39,370 bases of DNA from Marinibacterium sp039179965 (GTDB taxonomy: Bacteria > Pseudomonadota > Alphaproteobacteria > Rhodobacterales > Rhodobacteraceae). Numbering within the stretch: position 1 is the stretch's first letter; the number at the start of each line of letters is the position of its first letter. Shown one piece after another: positions 7,726 to 16,435 of this stretch. The notes under the pieces are model-generated. The model saw only the letters and a list, made by a program, of their open reading frames with translations, did not search any database and was not told the origin of the DNA. The position numbers and the translations under genes were made by a program. The stretch spans positions 1 to 39,370 of the forward strand of contig JBCDEC010000006.1 in NCBI GenBank assembly GCA_039179965.1, read 5' to 3'.

Positions 7726-8925
7726 TCATGCGGGCTTTTCCCGTGGTGGCGCGCGCGACATCGGTTTCTGCCCGCGCCGGAAAGTCTCGATGATCCGCAT
7801 GGGCCCGCCACAACAGCGGCATGGTTCGCGCGGAGTGAGCGGGGTGGCCTCTGGCTCAGTGTCTTGGACATCTGCCTGATCTGGTGGCTGGACGCAGAGC
7901 AACGCACGGATTTTGGCGATGTTGGTCTTCCGGACTCCGCTGGCCAGCAGGCCGTAATGGCGGGTGCGGTGAAAGCCATTAGGCAGGACGTGGATCAGGA
8001 AGCGTCGAATGAACTCGGACGTGGCGAGGCGCATGACCTTTTGACGGTCACCGCGCTTTATGCGGTAGTCTTTCCATTGGAACGCCACGGTGTCAGCGTC
8101 TGCGCTGACCAAGCGGTGGTTTGAGATGGCGACGCGGTGGGTATACCTGCTGAGATAGGCCAGTACCGCCTCCGACCCGCCGAAGGGCGGTTTGGAATAT
8201 ACGACCCATTCGGATTTGTGGAACGGGGCGAGCCAGGCGATGAAGGCGTCGGTCTGCGCCAGATGCTCCAGATCCCCAAAGAAAGTCAGTTCTCCGGCTT
8301 GGTGGAGCGCCAGCAGCCCGTCCAGAAAGAGGCGGCGGAACAGGCGCGACAGCACGCGCACATGCAGGAAGACCCCAGGCTTGCTGGCAATCCACTTGGT
8401 GCCATCCGGCGACAGGCCGCCGCCGGGCACGATCATATGGATGTGAGGATGATGCGTCAGCGCCGATCCCCAAGTGTGCAAGACGCTGGTTATTCCCACC
8501 TTCGTGCCCATGCGCTTTGGGTCAGCCGCGATTGTCATCACCGTTTCCGCCGAGGCTTTGAACAGCAGGCCGTAGACCGCCTTGTTGTTCCAATAGGCGA
8601 TCTGCGCGATCGCTGCGGGCAGTGTGAAGACCACGTGGAAATACTCGACCGGCAGCAGATCCTCGGCGCGGGCCTCCATCCAATCTCGTGCGGCCGGTCC
8701 CTGGCATTTGGGACAATGGCGGTTTTTGCACGAGTTATAAGCGATGTGGTGGTGACCGCATTTGGTGCAACCTGCCACATGCCCGCCAAGCGCCTCGGTT
8801 CGGCAGGCTTCGATTGAGGACATCACTTTGAGCGGGCCCAGGCCGATACGACCTGCATTGGCCTGCCGATACGCAGGGCCATATCTTCGGAAAATGTCAG
8901 CGATCTCCAGTTTGGGCCGGGACAC
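7726..8925 (-). CDS. IS91-family rolling-circle transposase
   Basis: A 399-aa transposase. The N-terminal zinc-binding region has Cys53, Cys56, Cys66, Cys71 and Cys74 (CTKCGHHH and KNRHCPKC). The HUH metal motif is at 161-163 (HPHIHMI), and the paired tyrosines are Tyr257 and Tyr261 (YLSRYTHR, a YxxxY arrangement). All the catalytic parts of the Y2 HUH nucleases are present, so the enzyme is predicted to nick and transfer single-stranded DNA. The start is the GTG at 8925, 12 bp after where the upstream recombinase would naturally end. A C-terminal CRCCGG cluster (about 365) may bind a second metal. Full length for the family. Confidence 0.92.
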   Translation of the reverse strand: MSRPKLEIADIFRRYGPAYRQANAGRIGLGPLKVMSSIEACRTEALGGHVAGCTKCGHHHIAYNSCKNRHCPKCQGPAARDWMEARAEDLLPVEYFHVVFTLPAAIAQIAYWNNKAVYGLLFKASAETVMTIAADPKRMGTKVGITSVLHTWGSALTHHPHIHMIVPGGGLSPDGTKWIASKPGVFLHVRVLSRLFRRLFLDGLLALHQAGELTFFGDLEHLAQTDAFIAWLAPFHKSEWVVYSKPPFGGSEAVLAYLSRYTHRVAISNHRLVSADADTVAFQWKDYRIKRGDRQKVMRLATSEFIRRFLIHVLPNGFHRTRHYGLLASGVRKTNIAKIRALLCVQPPDQADVQDTEPEATPLTPREPCRCCGGPMRIIETFRRGQKPMSRAPPREKPA

Positions 8926-8988
8926 CCCGGCGTCCAGTCACTCCAGGCTTCGTTTGAGGGTCTGGTCTTGCAAGCCAGCCAGCATCTC

Positions 8989-9825
8989 TTAAGGGCTGAC
9001 GGTGTCCTTGATCGTCTTGGTGGCGACATGGGTGGATTGGGCGGTTGTCGTCAGCTTGGCGTGCCCCAACAGCAGCTGGATCACCCGAACATCCGTGTTG
9101 GCCTCGAGAAGATGGGTCGCGAAGCTGTGCCGCAAGGTATGCAGCGTGGCCGGTTTGGAAATGCCCGCCATATGTTTTGCGGACGTAAACGCCCGGTTCA
9201 GCTGGCGCGATGAGATCGGGTTGATCTTGGGCTTTCCGGGAAAGAGCCATCCTTCCGGCCGCGCCTCTTTCCCATACTCCCGTAACAGGTCCAACAGACC
9301 CGGTGACAGCATGACTTTGCGATCTTTGCCGCCCTTGCCCTGATCGACATGGATCAGCATCCGATTGCTGTCGATATCGCTGATCTTGAGGTTGCACACC
9401 TCCGAGGCGCGCAGACCAGCGCCGTAAGAAATGCTTAGCGCAGCCCGATACTTCAATCCAGGTCCCGGCGTCGCCATCAACAGGTCGGACACCTCTTGCA
9501 CGCTGAACACCATCGGCAGCTTCTTGGGCTGCGTCTTGGACTGCATGAAGCGCTTCATGTCCTCGCGCCTGCAGGTGATGCCGAAGAAGAACCGCAGCGC
9601 AACGATACGTGTGTTGAACGTTGACGGCGTCGCACCGCTGTCGATCATATGCAGCTGATAGGCGCGTAATTCCTCGGGCGTGGCGGTATCCGGGGCATGG
9701 CCAAGACATGCGGCGAAATCCTTGATCGCCCTGATATGCGACTTCTGGGCCTTATCGCCCATGCCCCGGATACGCATATCCTCCATCATCCGCGCACGAA
9801 GCGGGCTCATCTTCTCCTCTGTCAT
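8989..9825 (-). CDS. Degraded tyrosine recombinase of the IS91-type element
   Basis: A 278-aa phage-integrase-like protein with a SAM-like N-terminal domain (about 8-90) and a catalytic domain. Visible catalytic residues are Arg139 (GAGLRASE), His229 and Arg232 (LHTLRHSFATH) and His255 (LLGHAKLTTT). The nucleophile Tyr expected at residue 264 is Ser (TTAQSTHVATK); its codon at 9034-9036 reads TCC where TAC is expected. A TAA at 8989-8991 then cuts the frame: codons up to the TGA at 8938-8940 continue as EMLAGLQDQTLKRSLE, a sensible C-terminus that is lost. AGGAGG precedes the ATG at 9825. It is predicted to be inactive as a recombinase, though DNA binding may persist. Confidence 0.85.
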   Translation of the reverse strand: MTEEKMSPLRARMMEDMRIRGMGDKAQKSHIRAIKDFAACLGHAPDTATPEELRAYQLHMIDSGATPSTFNTRIVALRFFFGITCRREDMKRFMQSKTQPKKLPMVFSVQEVSDLLMATPGPGLKYRAALSISYGAGLRASEVCNLKISDIDSNRMLIHVDQGKGGKDRKVMLSPGLLDLLREYGKEARPEGWLFPGKPKINPISSRQLNRAFTSAKHMAGISKPATLHTLRHSFATHLLEANTDVRVIQLLLGHAKLTTTAQSTHVATKTIKDTVSP

Positions 9826-10012
9826 GGGAACCTCCTGTTATCAGATCGAGAAACCTCAATCGTCAGACAGGTTTGGCAGCTCTCAAAACGCGGCCAGATC
9901 GGGTATCACTCGAAACACTCACCAAAAGCGCCATTGCCGCGCAAGCGGCTTAGTCCTGGGGCCGAACGCTACTATCTTGCTTCCTTGTTTGGGTCGCTAG
10001 CCACTTCGTCAC
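9826..10012. other. Flank between IS91 element and tRNA-Gly
   Basis: This roughly 190-bp stretch contains the recombinase ribosome site (AGGAGG just before 9825) and presumably the other end of the element. No coding frame, repeat of the tRNA 3' end or clear element boundary is visible. Confidence 0.35.
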
Positions 10013-10041
10013 TTGACCCTATAAAACGCTTACAATATGTC
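10013..10041 (+). promoter_or_regulatory. Promoter of tRNA-Gly
   Basis: TTGACC (10013-10018), a 17-nt spacer and TATGTC (10036-10041) form a sigma-70-type promoter ending 12 nt before the mature tRNA. The -35 is close to consensus and the -10 weaker. Confidence 0.55.
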
Positions 10042-10053
10042 ATGTTGCGCTGA

Positions 10054-10128
<75 letters not shown>

Positions 10129-10245
10129 AGTCATCCACAGCGACGATCCGGCAGTTCCGTCCCGCAATTGCGCCGCGCGATTGGACTTGGCTGCGCCCTT
10201 CCGCCAAGATCCGGTCAGGACGGCCAAAACAGCGGAGAAAAATCC

Positions 10246-11205
10246 ATGTGCACAGCTTGCGACTATACAATCCACGGGGCGCAGCACCATTTCGGATGGG
10301 ACAATTCCATAGCCCCGGTGGAGACCGTCGCACCCGGTGCCACGCTCCTGTTTCACTGCCGGGATTCTTCGGCGGGGCAATTGCAACCGTCTTCGACGGT
10401 CGCGGATATCGAAACGCTGGACTTCGGGCAGATCAATCCGGTCTCAGGTCCGATCTACGTCGACGGCGCCGAACCGGGGGATGTGCTCAAAGTCACGCTC
10501 GACCAGTTCACACCGCGCGCAACCGACGGTTCGGCCTGGGGCTGGACCGCCAACATCCCCGGCTTCGGACTGCTGGCCGATCAGTTCACGGAACCCGCCC
10601 TGCATATTTGGACCTACGACGGCGACAGCCTCGCGCCGGCGCTCTGGGGCAGTATGGGGAAAGTCCCGCTCAAACCCTTTGCCGGAACCATTGGCGTTGC
10701 CCTGGCCGAACCCGGCCCGCATTCCGTTGTGCCGCCACGGCGCGTGGGCGGCAACCTCGACATCCGGGACCTGGCCGCCGGGGCGTCGCTTTATCTGCCT
10801 GTGGAGGTCGCGGGCGCGCTGTTCTCGGTCGGTGACACCCATGCTGCGCAGGGCGACGGCGAGGTCTGCGGAACCGCCATCGAAAGCCCGATGGACGTGG
10901 CCCTCACGCTCGATCTGATCAAGGGCGAGACGCTCAGGATGCCCCGGTTCGAAACCCCCGGTCCGGTGACCCGGCACCTGGACGCCGAAGGCTACGACGT
11001 GACGACCGGGATTGGCCCGGATCTGATGAGCGGGGCACGGGATGCCGTCTCCGGCATGGTCGATCTCTTGACGGCCCGGCACGGGATGGCGCCGGTGGAG
11101 GCCTATATGCTGGTCTCCACCTGCGCAGACCTGCGGATCTCCGAAATCGTCGACATGCCCAATTGGGTCGTCTCGTTCTATATGCCGCGTATCGTGTTTG
11201 CGTAG
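10246..11205 (+). CDS. Acetamidase/formamidase family protein
   Basis: A 319-aa member of the FmdA/AmdA family, which hydrolyses short amides such as formamide or acetamide to the acid and ammonia. Family signatures visible are YVDGAEPGDVLKVTLDQF, HVWT-like HIWTYDG, PRRVGGNLDIRDLAAGASLYLPV and the acid/His-rich GDTHAAQGDGEVCGTAIE, which is the metal/active-site region. The frame is open far upstream and crosses the tRNA, but the ATG at 10246 has GGAG before it and starts the recognised domain. Length is normal for the short form of the family. Substrate cannot be told apart by eye; it may serve nitrogen scavenging. A hairpin follows its stop. Confidence 0.9.
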   Translation: MCTACDYTIHGAQHHFGWDNSIAPVETVAPGATLLFHCRDSSAGQLQPSSTVADIETLDFGQINPVSGPIYVDGAEPGDVLKVTLDQFTPRATDGSAWGWTANIPGFGLLADQFTEPALHIWTYDGDSLAPALWGSMGKVPLKPFAGTIGVALAEPGPHSVVPPRRVGGNLDIRDLAAGASLYLPVEVAGALFSVGDTHAAQGDGEVCGTAIESPMDVALTLDLIKGETLRMPRFETPGPVTRHLDAEGYDVTTGIGPDLMSGARDAVSGMVDLLTARHGMAPVEAYMLVSTCADLRISEIVDMPNWVVSFYMPRIVFA

Positions 11206-11224
11206 GGCGGGGTTTTACCCCGCC
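11206..11224. terminator. Hairpin between the amidase gene and pheT
   Basis: GGCGGGG (11206-11212), loop TTTTA and CCCCGCC (11218-11224) form a 7-bp all-GC stem directly after the amidase stop, in a 47-bp convergent gap. There is no clear T-run on either side. It could serve both convergent genes. Confidence 0.55.
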
Positions 11225-11252
11225 GTCCGTTCCCTGAGCGCAGGGTCCAATG

Positions 11253-13649
11253 TCATCCCCGCAAGACCCCGCCGGTCGCCTTGCTGACCTTCTCGACGAT
11301 CTTCGCCCCGACAGCCTCGATATCCGCGTCGGTCAGGGTCTTTTCCGTCGGCTGCAACCGGACCGCAATCGCAAGTGACTTCTTGCCCTCGCCCAGCGAT
11401 CCGCCGATGAACTCATCAAACACGCGCACCTGTGAAATCAACGTCTTGTCCGCCCCCTGCGCGGCATTCACCAGGCTCAGGGCTTCGACCTCGGCATCCA
11501 CCACAAAGGCAAAATCCCGTTCAACCGCCTGCAGATCGTGCAGGTCCAGCGCAGGCCGCGTGGCGCCGGTCTTGCGGGGCAAGGGGATCACGTCCGGCCA
11601 GAGCGTAAAGGCCATCGCCGGGCCTTTCACATCCATGGCCTCCAGCACGCGCGGGTGCAGCTCGCCAAAGATCCCGAGCACTTTCTTTGGTCCCAGACAG
11701 ATCTTCCCGTGCCGTCCGGGGTGCCACCAGTCGCGCGCGCCGCGCAGGATCTGCACCTTGGCCGGCGCGCCCAAGGCCTTCAGGATCGCCTCGGCATCGG
11801 CCTTGACGTCAAACACATCCACGGCGCGCGTGCCGCCGTGCACATCCTTGGATCCGGTCCGGCCGACCAGCAGGCCCGTCACAAGGTTGTGCTGCTCCCC
11901 CGGCTCGCCGCCATCAAACGCCGGTCCGCATTCAAAGAGCGCCAGATCCATGAACCCCCGCGCCTGATTGCGGGCCGCGGCCTGCAGGAGCCCGGGCAAC
12001 AGGGCCGGCCGCATATGCGACATATCGGTCGAAATCGGGTTCTCCAGCTGCGTGTCTTCCGCACCGCCGCCAAAGAGCGCTGCCGCGGCCCGATCGATGA
12101 AGGAATAGCTGACGCATTCATTGTATCCCAAGGCCGCTGCCATGCGCCGTGCCGCAGACGTGCGTTTCTGCTCAGCCGTCAGTACGGGCTTTGGCACACC
12201 TGCGTCGGTGCGCGGCAAGGGGGTGCCTCGCAGACCGGTCAAGGACGCGATCCGCGCGACCTCTTCCACCAGATCCGCTTCGCCCTGCACATCCGGCCGC
12301 CAGCTTGGCACCTGCGCCATGTCGCCGTCAAGCGTGAAGCCCAGAGCCTCCAGCGTCGCACGCTGGGTTTGCGGGGCAATGTCCATGCCCACCAGGCTTT
12401 GCACTCTGTCCGTGTCCAACCGGTAGGCGCGGGCGTGATCCGGCACCGCTCCGGCCACCACGACCTCCGACGCCGCCCCGCCGCAAAGATCCAGGATCAT
12501 CTGCGTGGCGGCCTCGAGACCGGGCCGTGTATAGGCGGGATCCACACCCCGTTCGAAGCGATAACGCGCGTCCGAATTGATCTTCAGGCTCCGGCCCGCC
12601 AGAGCGATCTGAATGAAATCCCAAAAGGCCGATTCCACGAAGACATTCGTGGTCTCTTCGGTGACCCCGGTCGGATCGCCCCCCATGATGCCCGCGATGC
12701 TCTCCGGCCCCTCATCATCGGAAATCACGATCATGCCGGGCTCGAACGTGTAGGTCTTGTCATCGAGCGCCGTCAGCGTCTCTCCACCCTCGGCCCGGTG
12801 GACGCGCAGGTTCCCCTTGACCTTGTCGGCGTCAAAGACGTGCAGCGGCCGGTTCATGTCGTAGGTGAAGAAGTTGGTTACATCGACAAGCGCCGAGATC
12901 GGTCGCAGCCCGATCGCCTTGAGCTGATCCTGCAGCCATTTCGGAGAGGGCCCGTTCTTGACGCCTCTGATCAGGCGCCCGGTGAACAGAGGGCAGCCGT
13001 CCAGCGTATCCTCTTCAATGTGAACGGAAATCGGGCAGGGGAAGGTGCCCGCCACCGTCACGTCCGGCGCCGGGATCAACCGCCCGAGACCGCGTGCGGC
13101 CAGATCACGGGCCACGCCACGCACGCCCAGCGCATCCGGCCGGTTCGGCGTAATGGCAATTTCAATCACCGGATCCACCGCTTCGGGCCGGTGCTCGGCC
13201 AGCCAGTCCACAAAGCTCTGCCCGACGTCGCCTGACGGCAGCTCGATGATCCCGTCATGTTCGTCGCTGAGTTGCATCTCGCGCTCAGAACACATCATCC
13301 CGAAGCTCTCGACGCCGCGGATCTTGCCGACGCCGATGGTCGTGTCGATCCCGGGCACATAGGTGCCGGGTTTGGCGATCACGACCGTGATCCCGGCCCG
13401 CGCATTGGGCGCGCCGCAAATGATCTGCGTGACGCCGTCGCCGGTCTCGACCTGGCAGACGTTGAGCCGGTCCGCATCGGGGTGTTTCTCCGCCTCTTTG
13501 ACAAAGCCGAGTGTAAAGTCCTTGAGCGCGTCGAGCGGGTTTGTGACCTCTTCGACTTCCAGACCGAGATCGGTCAGGGTGTCGAGGATCTCCTCCAGGC
13601 TCGCCTCGGTGTCGAGGTGAGTTTTCAGCCAGGAAAGCGTGAATTTCAT
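11253..13649 (-). CDS. pheT: Phenylalanine-tRNA ligase beta subunit
   Basis: A 798-aa protein, the full length for bacterial PheT, which forms an alpha2-beta2 complex with PheS and charges tRNA-Phe. In order: N-terminal EMAP-like tRNA-binding domain (about 40-150; HPDADRLNVCQVETG, IICGAPNARAG), the B3/B4 editing domain (about 210-380), the B5 domain (about 405-475), a core catalytic-like domain, and a C-terminal ferredoxin-fold anticodon-binding domain (ERDFAFVVDAEVEALSLV to the end). ATG at 13649 follows GCAGAGAC. It is the last gene of a minus-strand run, but is separated from pheS by an esterase and a cupin gene, unlike the usual adjacent pheS-pheT pair. Confidence 0.97.
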   Translation of the reverse strand: MKFTLSWLKTHLDTEASLEEILDTLTDLGLEVEEVTNPLDALKDFTLGFVKEAEKHPDADRLNVCQVETGDGVTQIICGAPNARAGITVVIAKPGTYVPGIDTTIGVGKIRGVESFGMMCSEREMQLSDEHDGIIELPSGDVGQSFVDWLAEHRPEAVDPVIEIAITPNRPDALGVRGVARDLAARGLGRLIPAPDVTVAGTFPCPISVHIEEDTLDGCPLFTGRLIRGVKNGPSPKWLQDQLKAIGLRPISALVDVTNFFTYDMNRPLHVFDADKVKGNLRVHRAEGGETLTALDDKTYTFEPGMIVISDDEGPESIAGIMGGDPTGVTEETTNVFVESAFWDFIQIALAGRSLKINSDARYRFERGVDPAYTRPGLEAATQMILDLCGGAASEVVVAGAVPDHARAYRLDTDRVQSLVGMDIAPQTQRATLEALGFTLDGDMAQVPSWRPDVQGEADLVEEVARIASLTGLRGTPLPRTDAGVPKPVLTAEQKRTSAARRMAAALGYNECVSYSFIDRAAAALFGGGAEDTQLENPISTDMSHMRPALLPGLLQAAARNQARGFMDLALFECGPAFDGGEPGEQHNLVTGLLVGRTGSKDVHGGTRAVDVFDVKADAEAILKALGAPAKVQILRGARDWWHPGRHGKICLGPKKVLGIFGELHPRVLEAMDVKGPAMAFTLWPDVIPLPRKTGATRPALDLHDLQAVERDFAFVVDAEVEALSLVNAAQGADKTLISQVRVFDEFIGGSLGEGKKSLAIAVRLQPTEKTLTDADIEAVGAKIVEKVSKATGGVLRG

Positions 13650-13749
13650 GTCTCTGCGCCCAAGATCAAACAGCGGTTCCGGCGCGGTTTAGCCGAAGGC
13701 GCTGCCGGGGGAAAGGGGCCGTCGCGGCGCCCGTCGGGTGCCGGTCCGC

Positions 13750-14553
13750 TCAGGGGTAGGAGAACGGCAGTCCGAGGAGTTCGTCAAGATGCCGGGCAAT
13801 CCATCCATGGGGTATGAAATGGCCGCCCGGGTGGATGTCGAGCGCCACCTGACCGGCGGTGCAGTCCTGCCACTCCAGGCGCGTCAGCGTCAGGAAGCTT
13901 CGCGCCTGCCACGCGCCGACGGGTGTGACGTCGCCACAGTCCAGCGCCTGTCGCCAGAGCGCCACCGGCCGGGTCTGATCGCCGCCGGCGCCCATCGGAA
14001 ATTCCATCACCGTATCGTCCAGCCCATGGACATGGCGCACGCTGCGCGGCGCACTGGGACAGTCTTCGTCCTGGCGCAGCGTGCCTGCGATGGCCAGAAG
14101 CGCGGCCAGAGGCACATCGGTCTCGCAGGCGAAGCGCCAGGCCATTGCGCTGCCGTAGGAATAGCCGGAGACGTAGATCCGGGCGCGGTCGATCGGGTAG
14201 CGCGCCGCCACATCCGCCAGCACGGCTTCGGCAAACGCGGTGTCGGCTGACCCGGGCCTCCAAAAGGACCAGGTCCGGTTGCGCCCGTTCGGCGCCACCA
14301 GGAGTACGCCGCGCTTGCGGGTCGCCGAAGCGATCCGGTCATGGCCGGTGACAACGTCGCCCTGGCGTCCCCAGCCGTGGAAATGCAGCAAGACCGGCAA
14401 TTCGGATTGCCCGTCCCACCCGTCCGGCAGGCGCAGGAAGTAGCCGCGATCCTCGATGGTGCAGGGCTGATCGATGCCGCAGGGTGCGTCGGCCCGGGCC
14501 GGGCCTGCGAACAAGGCGAGGAGAAAGAGCAGGATATGCATGTTGCGGACCAT
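13750..14553 (-). CDS. Exported alpha/beta-hydrolase, PHB-depolymerase/feruloyl-esterase-like
   Basis: A 267-aa secreted esterase. Residues 1-22 form a signal peptide (ILLFLLALFAGPARA). HFHGWGRQGD is the oxyanion region, GYSYGSAMAWRFACE carries the nucleophile Ser in a GxSxG motif, HGLDDTV holds the probable acid, and PGGHFIPHGW the His. This pattern fits the LpqC / polyhydroxybutyrate-depolymerase group (esterase PHB type). The four Cys in the mature protein suggest disulphides in the periplasm. The start could be 14553 or the ATG at 14541; neither has a strong ribosome site. It lies 100 bp upstream of pheT. Substrate unknown: polyester, acetyl-xylan or feruloyl esters are possible. Confidence 0.82.
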   Translation of the reverse strand: MVRNMHILLFLLALFAGPARADAPCGIDQPCTIEDRGYFLRLPDGWDGQSELPVLLHFHGWGRQGDVVTGHDRIASATRKRGVLLVAPNGRNRTWSFWRPGSADTAFAEAVLADVAARYPIDRARIYVSGYSYGSAMAWRFACETDVPLAALLAIAGTLRQDEDCPSAPRSVRHVHGLDDTVMEFPMGAGGDQTRPVALWRQALDCGDVTPVGAWQARSFLTLTRLEWQDCTAGQVALDIHPGGHFIPHGWIARHLDELLGLPFSYP

Positions 14554-14813
14554 AGGTGGAACAGTTGCGCTGTCACCTCACATCGCCGCGACGTGGCCGA
14601 TCGCGCTGGGGGGCGCTGCCCCCGGTGGCCTGCGACCCCCTCCCCCGGAGGATTTCCCCCAAGAAGAAGAGGCAGGCGGTGCACGGCGTCTCGACCGTTG
14701 TGCGAGGTGATACAGCGGTCCCGAAGGGGCCGCTGGCCGGCCCAACGCACCGGCTGGTGCGGCGTCAGCCGCGCTGGCGGGTGCGGCGGGAGCGTTAGCG
14801 TCTGACCGGTTTG
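14554..14813. repeat. GC-rich intergenic repeat region with GGGGGC/GCCCCC hairpin
   Basis: This 260-bp gap contains GGGGGCGCTGCCCCC (14609-14623, 6-bp stem) followed by a pyrimidine-rich run and, at about 14647-14676, CCCGGAGGATTTCCCCC leading into AAGAAGAAGAGGCAG. The latter is a degenerate cousin of the 27-bp repeat found three times between 21.6 and 24.6 kb. From memory, such GC-hairpin plus AAGAAG tracts recur between genes in Rhodobacteraceae. No gene is seen. Confidence 0.45.
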
Positions 14814-15218
14814 CTATTCGGACACCGTATTGGCGGTGCCGACCGCCCCGGCAAAGACCACGAGGATCCGGGTCGGACCGTCGCCTGTGTTCTCGCCGTC
14901 GTGGCGCGATTTGAGCGCATCCACCAGCGCGTCGCCTTCGCGATAGGTGCGTTTGCCGTTTTCGCCGTAGTCCACCGTGATTTCGCCTTCGAGCATATAG
15001 GCGATCAGCGGCGCATCATGGACGTGCCAGCCGGTCTTTTGCCCCGGCGCCATGGTGACCAGGACAACGCTGACCTCGGCCTGGCCGTCCGGGTAAACGA
15101 TCGGCTCGCCGATGGCGGTTTGCGTCGTTTTCAGCAGCACGTCCAGGGGCGGGTAGCTGTCTTCGGCGGCCGCCGCGCCGGTCCACAGCAGCAGCGCCAG
15201 GGCCGCCCACCGGATCAT
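14814..15218 (-). CDS. Exported cupin-domain protein
   Basis: A 134-aa protein with a signal peptide (WAALALLLWTGAAAAE, cleavage near residue 18). The remainder is a single cupin barrel: GWHVHDAPLIAYMLEGEITVDY is cupin motif 1, with metal-binding His residues, and the second motif region contains LKSRHDGENTGDGPTRILVVF. The ATG at 15218 overlaps the pheS stop codon (ATGA-type), so translation is coupled to pheS. Function unknown; periplasmic small cupins may bind metals or small ligands. The tight coupling to a tRNA synthetase gene looks like operon hitch-hiking rather than a functional link. Confidence 0.85.
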   Translation of the reverse strand: MIRWAALALLLWTGAAAAEDSYPPLDVLLKTTQTAIGEPIVYPDGQAEVSVVLVTMAPGQKTGWHVHDAPLIAYMLEGEITVDYGENGKRTYREGDALVDALKSRHDGENTGDGPTRILVVFAGAVGTANTVSE

Positions 15219-16297
15219 CGGCTGAGCCCGCCATACAGCGTCGGCACCTCGAGCGCCGAAAACCCGTAGTGGCGCAGCCAGCGCAGATCGCTGTCAAAGA
15301 AGGCGCGCAGATCGGGGATGCCGTATTTCAGCATCGCGATCCGGTCGATCCCCATGACAAAGGCAAAGCCCTGATAGATGTCCGGGTCGATCCCGCCCGC
15401 GGCGATCACCTTTGGATGCACCATGCCCGAGCCCAGAATTTCCAGCCAGTCGTTGCCTTCGCCGATCTTCAGCGTACCGCCCTCCCAGGAACAGCGGATA
15501 TCGACCTCGGCGGAGGGTTCGGTGAACGGGAAGTGCGAGGCCCGGAACCGCAATTCGACGTCGTCGACCTCAAAGAAGGCCTTCACGAACTCTTCCAGCA
15601 CCCATTTCAGGTTGGCCATGGAGATATCCCGGTCCAGCGCCAGACCTTCGACCTGATGGAACATCGGCGTATGCGTCTGATCGTAGTCGGCACGGTAAAC
15701 CCCGCCCGGACAGATGATCCGCAGCGGCGCGCCCATCGCTTCCATCGACCGTATCTGCACCGGCGAGGTATGGGTGCGCAGCACATGGGGCGGACGGTTG
15801 TCGCCTGTCTTGCGGGCCATGTAGAACGTATCCATCTCGGCGCGCGCCGGGTGATGTGACGGAATGTTGAGCGCGTCGAAGTTGTACCAGTCCGTGTCGA
15901 TCCGCGGACCTTCGGCCACGGTAAAGCCCAGCTCGGCGAAAATTGCGGTCACTTCGTCGGAGACCTGTGAAATCGGGTGCAGCGAGCCTTGCCGCGCGGC
16001 CCGGTCGCTGCGACCCGGCAGGGTCACATCCAGCCATTCGGTGCGCAAACGCTCTTCCAGCGCGGCATCGCCCAGCGCGGCTTTGCGGGCCGCGAGGGCG
16101 CTGTTGATCTCGTCTTTCAGCGCGTTGAGCTGCGGCCCGGCCACCTGGCGCTCCTGCGGGGTCATCTTCCCCAGTTCGCGCATCTTGAGCGCGACCTCGC
16201 CCTTTTTGCCGACCGCCGCCAGACGGATCGTCTCCAAAGCGGCCTCATCCGCCGCATCGGCAATCTGGCCAAGGTATTTGCCCTTTAGATCGTCCAT
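15215..16297 (-). CDS. pheS: Phenylalanine-tRNA ligase alpha subunit
   Basis: A 360-aa protein, normal for PheS. It has an N-terminal coiled-coil tRNA-binding region (about 1-85), then the class II synthetase core: motif 2 around HVLRTHTSPVQIRSME, the substrate-pocket segment FNIPSHHPAR-like ALNIPSHHPARAEMDTFYM, and motif 3 GSGMVHPKVIAAGG with GFAFVMGIDRIAMLKYGI. Together with PheT it charges tRNA-Phe. It is followed, with overlapping stop and start, by an exported cupin gene. Upstream there is a 138-bp gap to the divergent serine hydrolase, where its promoter must lie. Confidence 0.97.
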   Translation of the reverse strand: MDDLKGKYLGQIADAADEAALETIRLAAVGKKGEVALKMRELGKMTPQERQVAGPQLNALKDEINSALAARKAALGDAALEERLRTEWLDVTLPGRSDRAARQGSLHPISQVSDEVTAIFAELGFTVAEGPRIDTDWYNFDALNIPSHHPARAEMDTFYMARKTGDNRPPHVLRTHTSPVQIRSMEAMGAPLRIICPGGVYRADYDQTHTPMFHQVEGLALDRDISMANLKWVLEEFVKAFFEVDDVELRFRASHFPFTEPSAEVDIRCSWEGGTLKIGEGNDWLEILGSGMVHPKVIAAGGIDPDIYQGFAFVMGIDRIAMLKYGIPDLRAFFDSDLRWLRHYGFSALEVPTLYGGLSR

Positions 16298-16435
16298 GAC
16301 GGTCCTATCGAATTTGCGTTTGCGCCGACCTAGCGCAGAGCAGGGCGGAATGGCAAGGGGAGCCGCGGACCGCTTGCGATAGACACCCCTGGATCGGGCG
16401 CATATAGGGTGCGCGCAACCCGGAAGGAACGTGCG

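Larger units (their letters stand above)
7726..9825 (-). mobile_element. IS91-family element (recombinase plus HUH transposase)
   Basis: A tyrosine-recombinase-like gene is followed by an IS91-family transposase gene in the same direction, the arrangement seen in IS91-like elements of many Alphaproteobacteria. The coordinates cover only the two genes; the true ends lie somewhere in 7518-7725 and 9826-10050. IS91 elements move by rolling-circle replication and leave no target duplication, so no flanking repeat is expected. The transposase looks intact while the recombinase is damaged. The element sits 228 bp from tRNA-Gly. Confidence 0.8.

Noticed and set aside
7494..7979. 161-codon minus-strand open frame next to the IS91 transposase
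   Set aside because: It overlaps the ends of both the TPR regulator and the transposase and shows no family features.
11538..13235. 565-codon plus-strand open frame
   Set aside because: Antisense to pheT with the same His/Arg-rich composition; not a gene.
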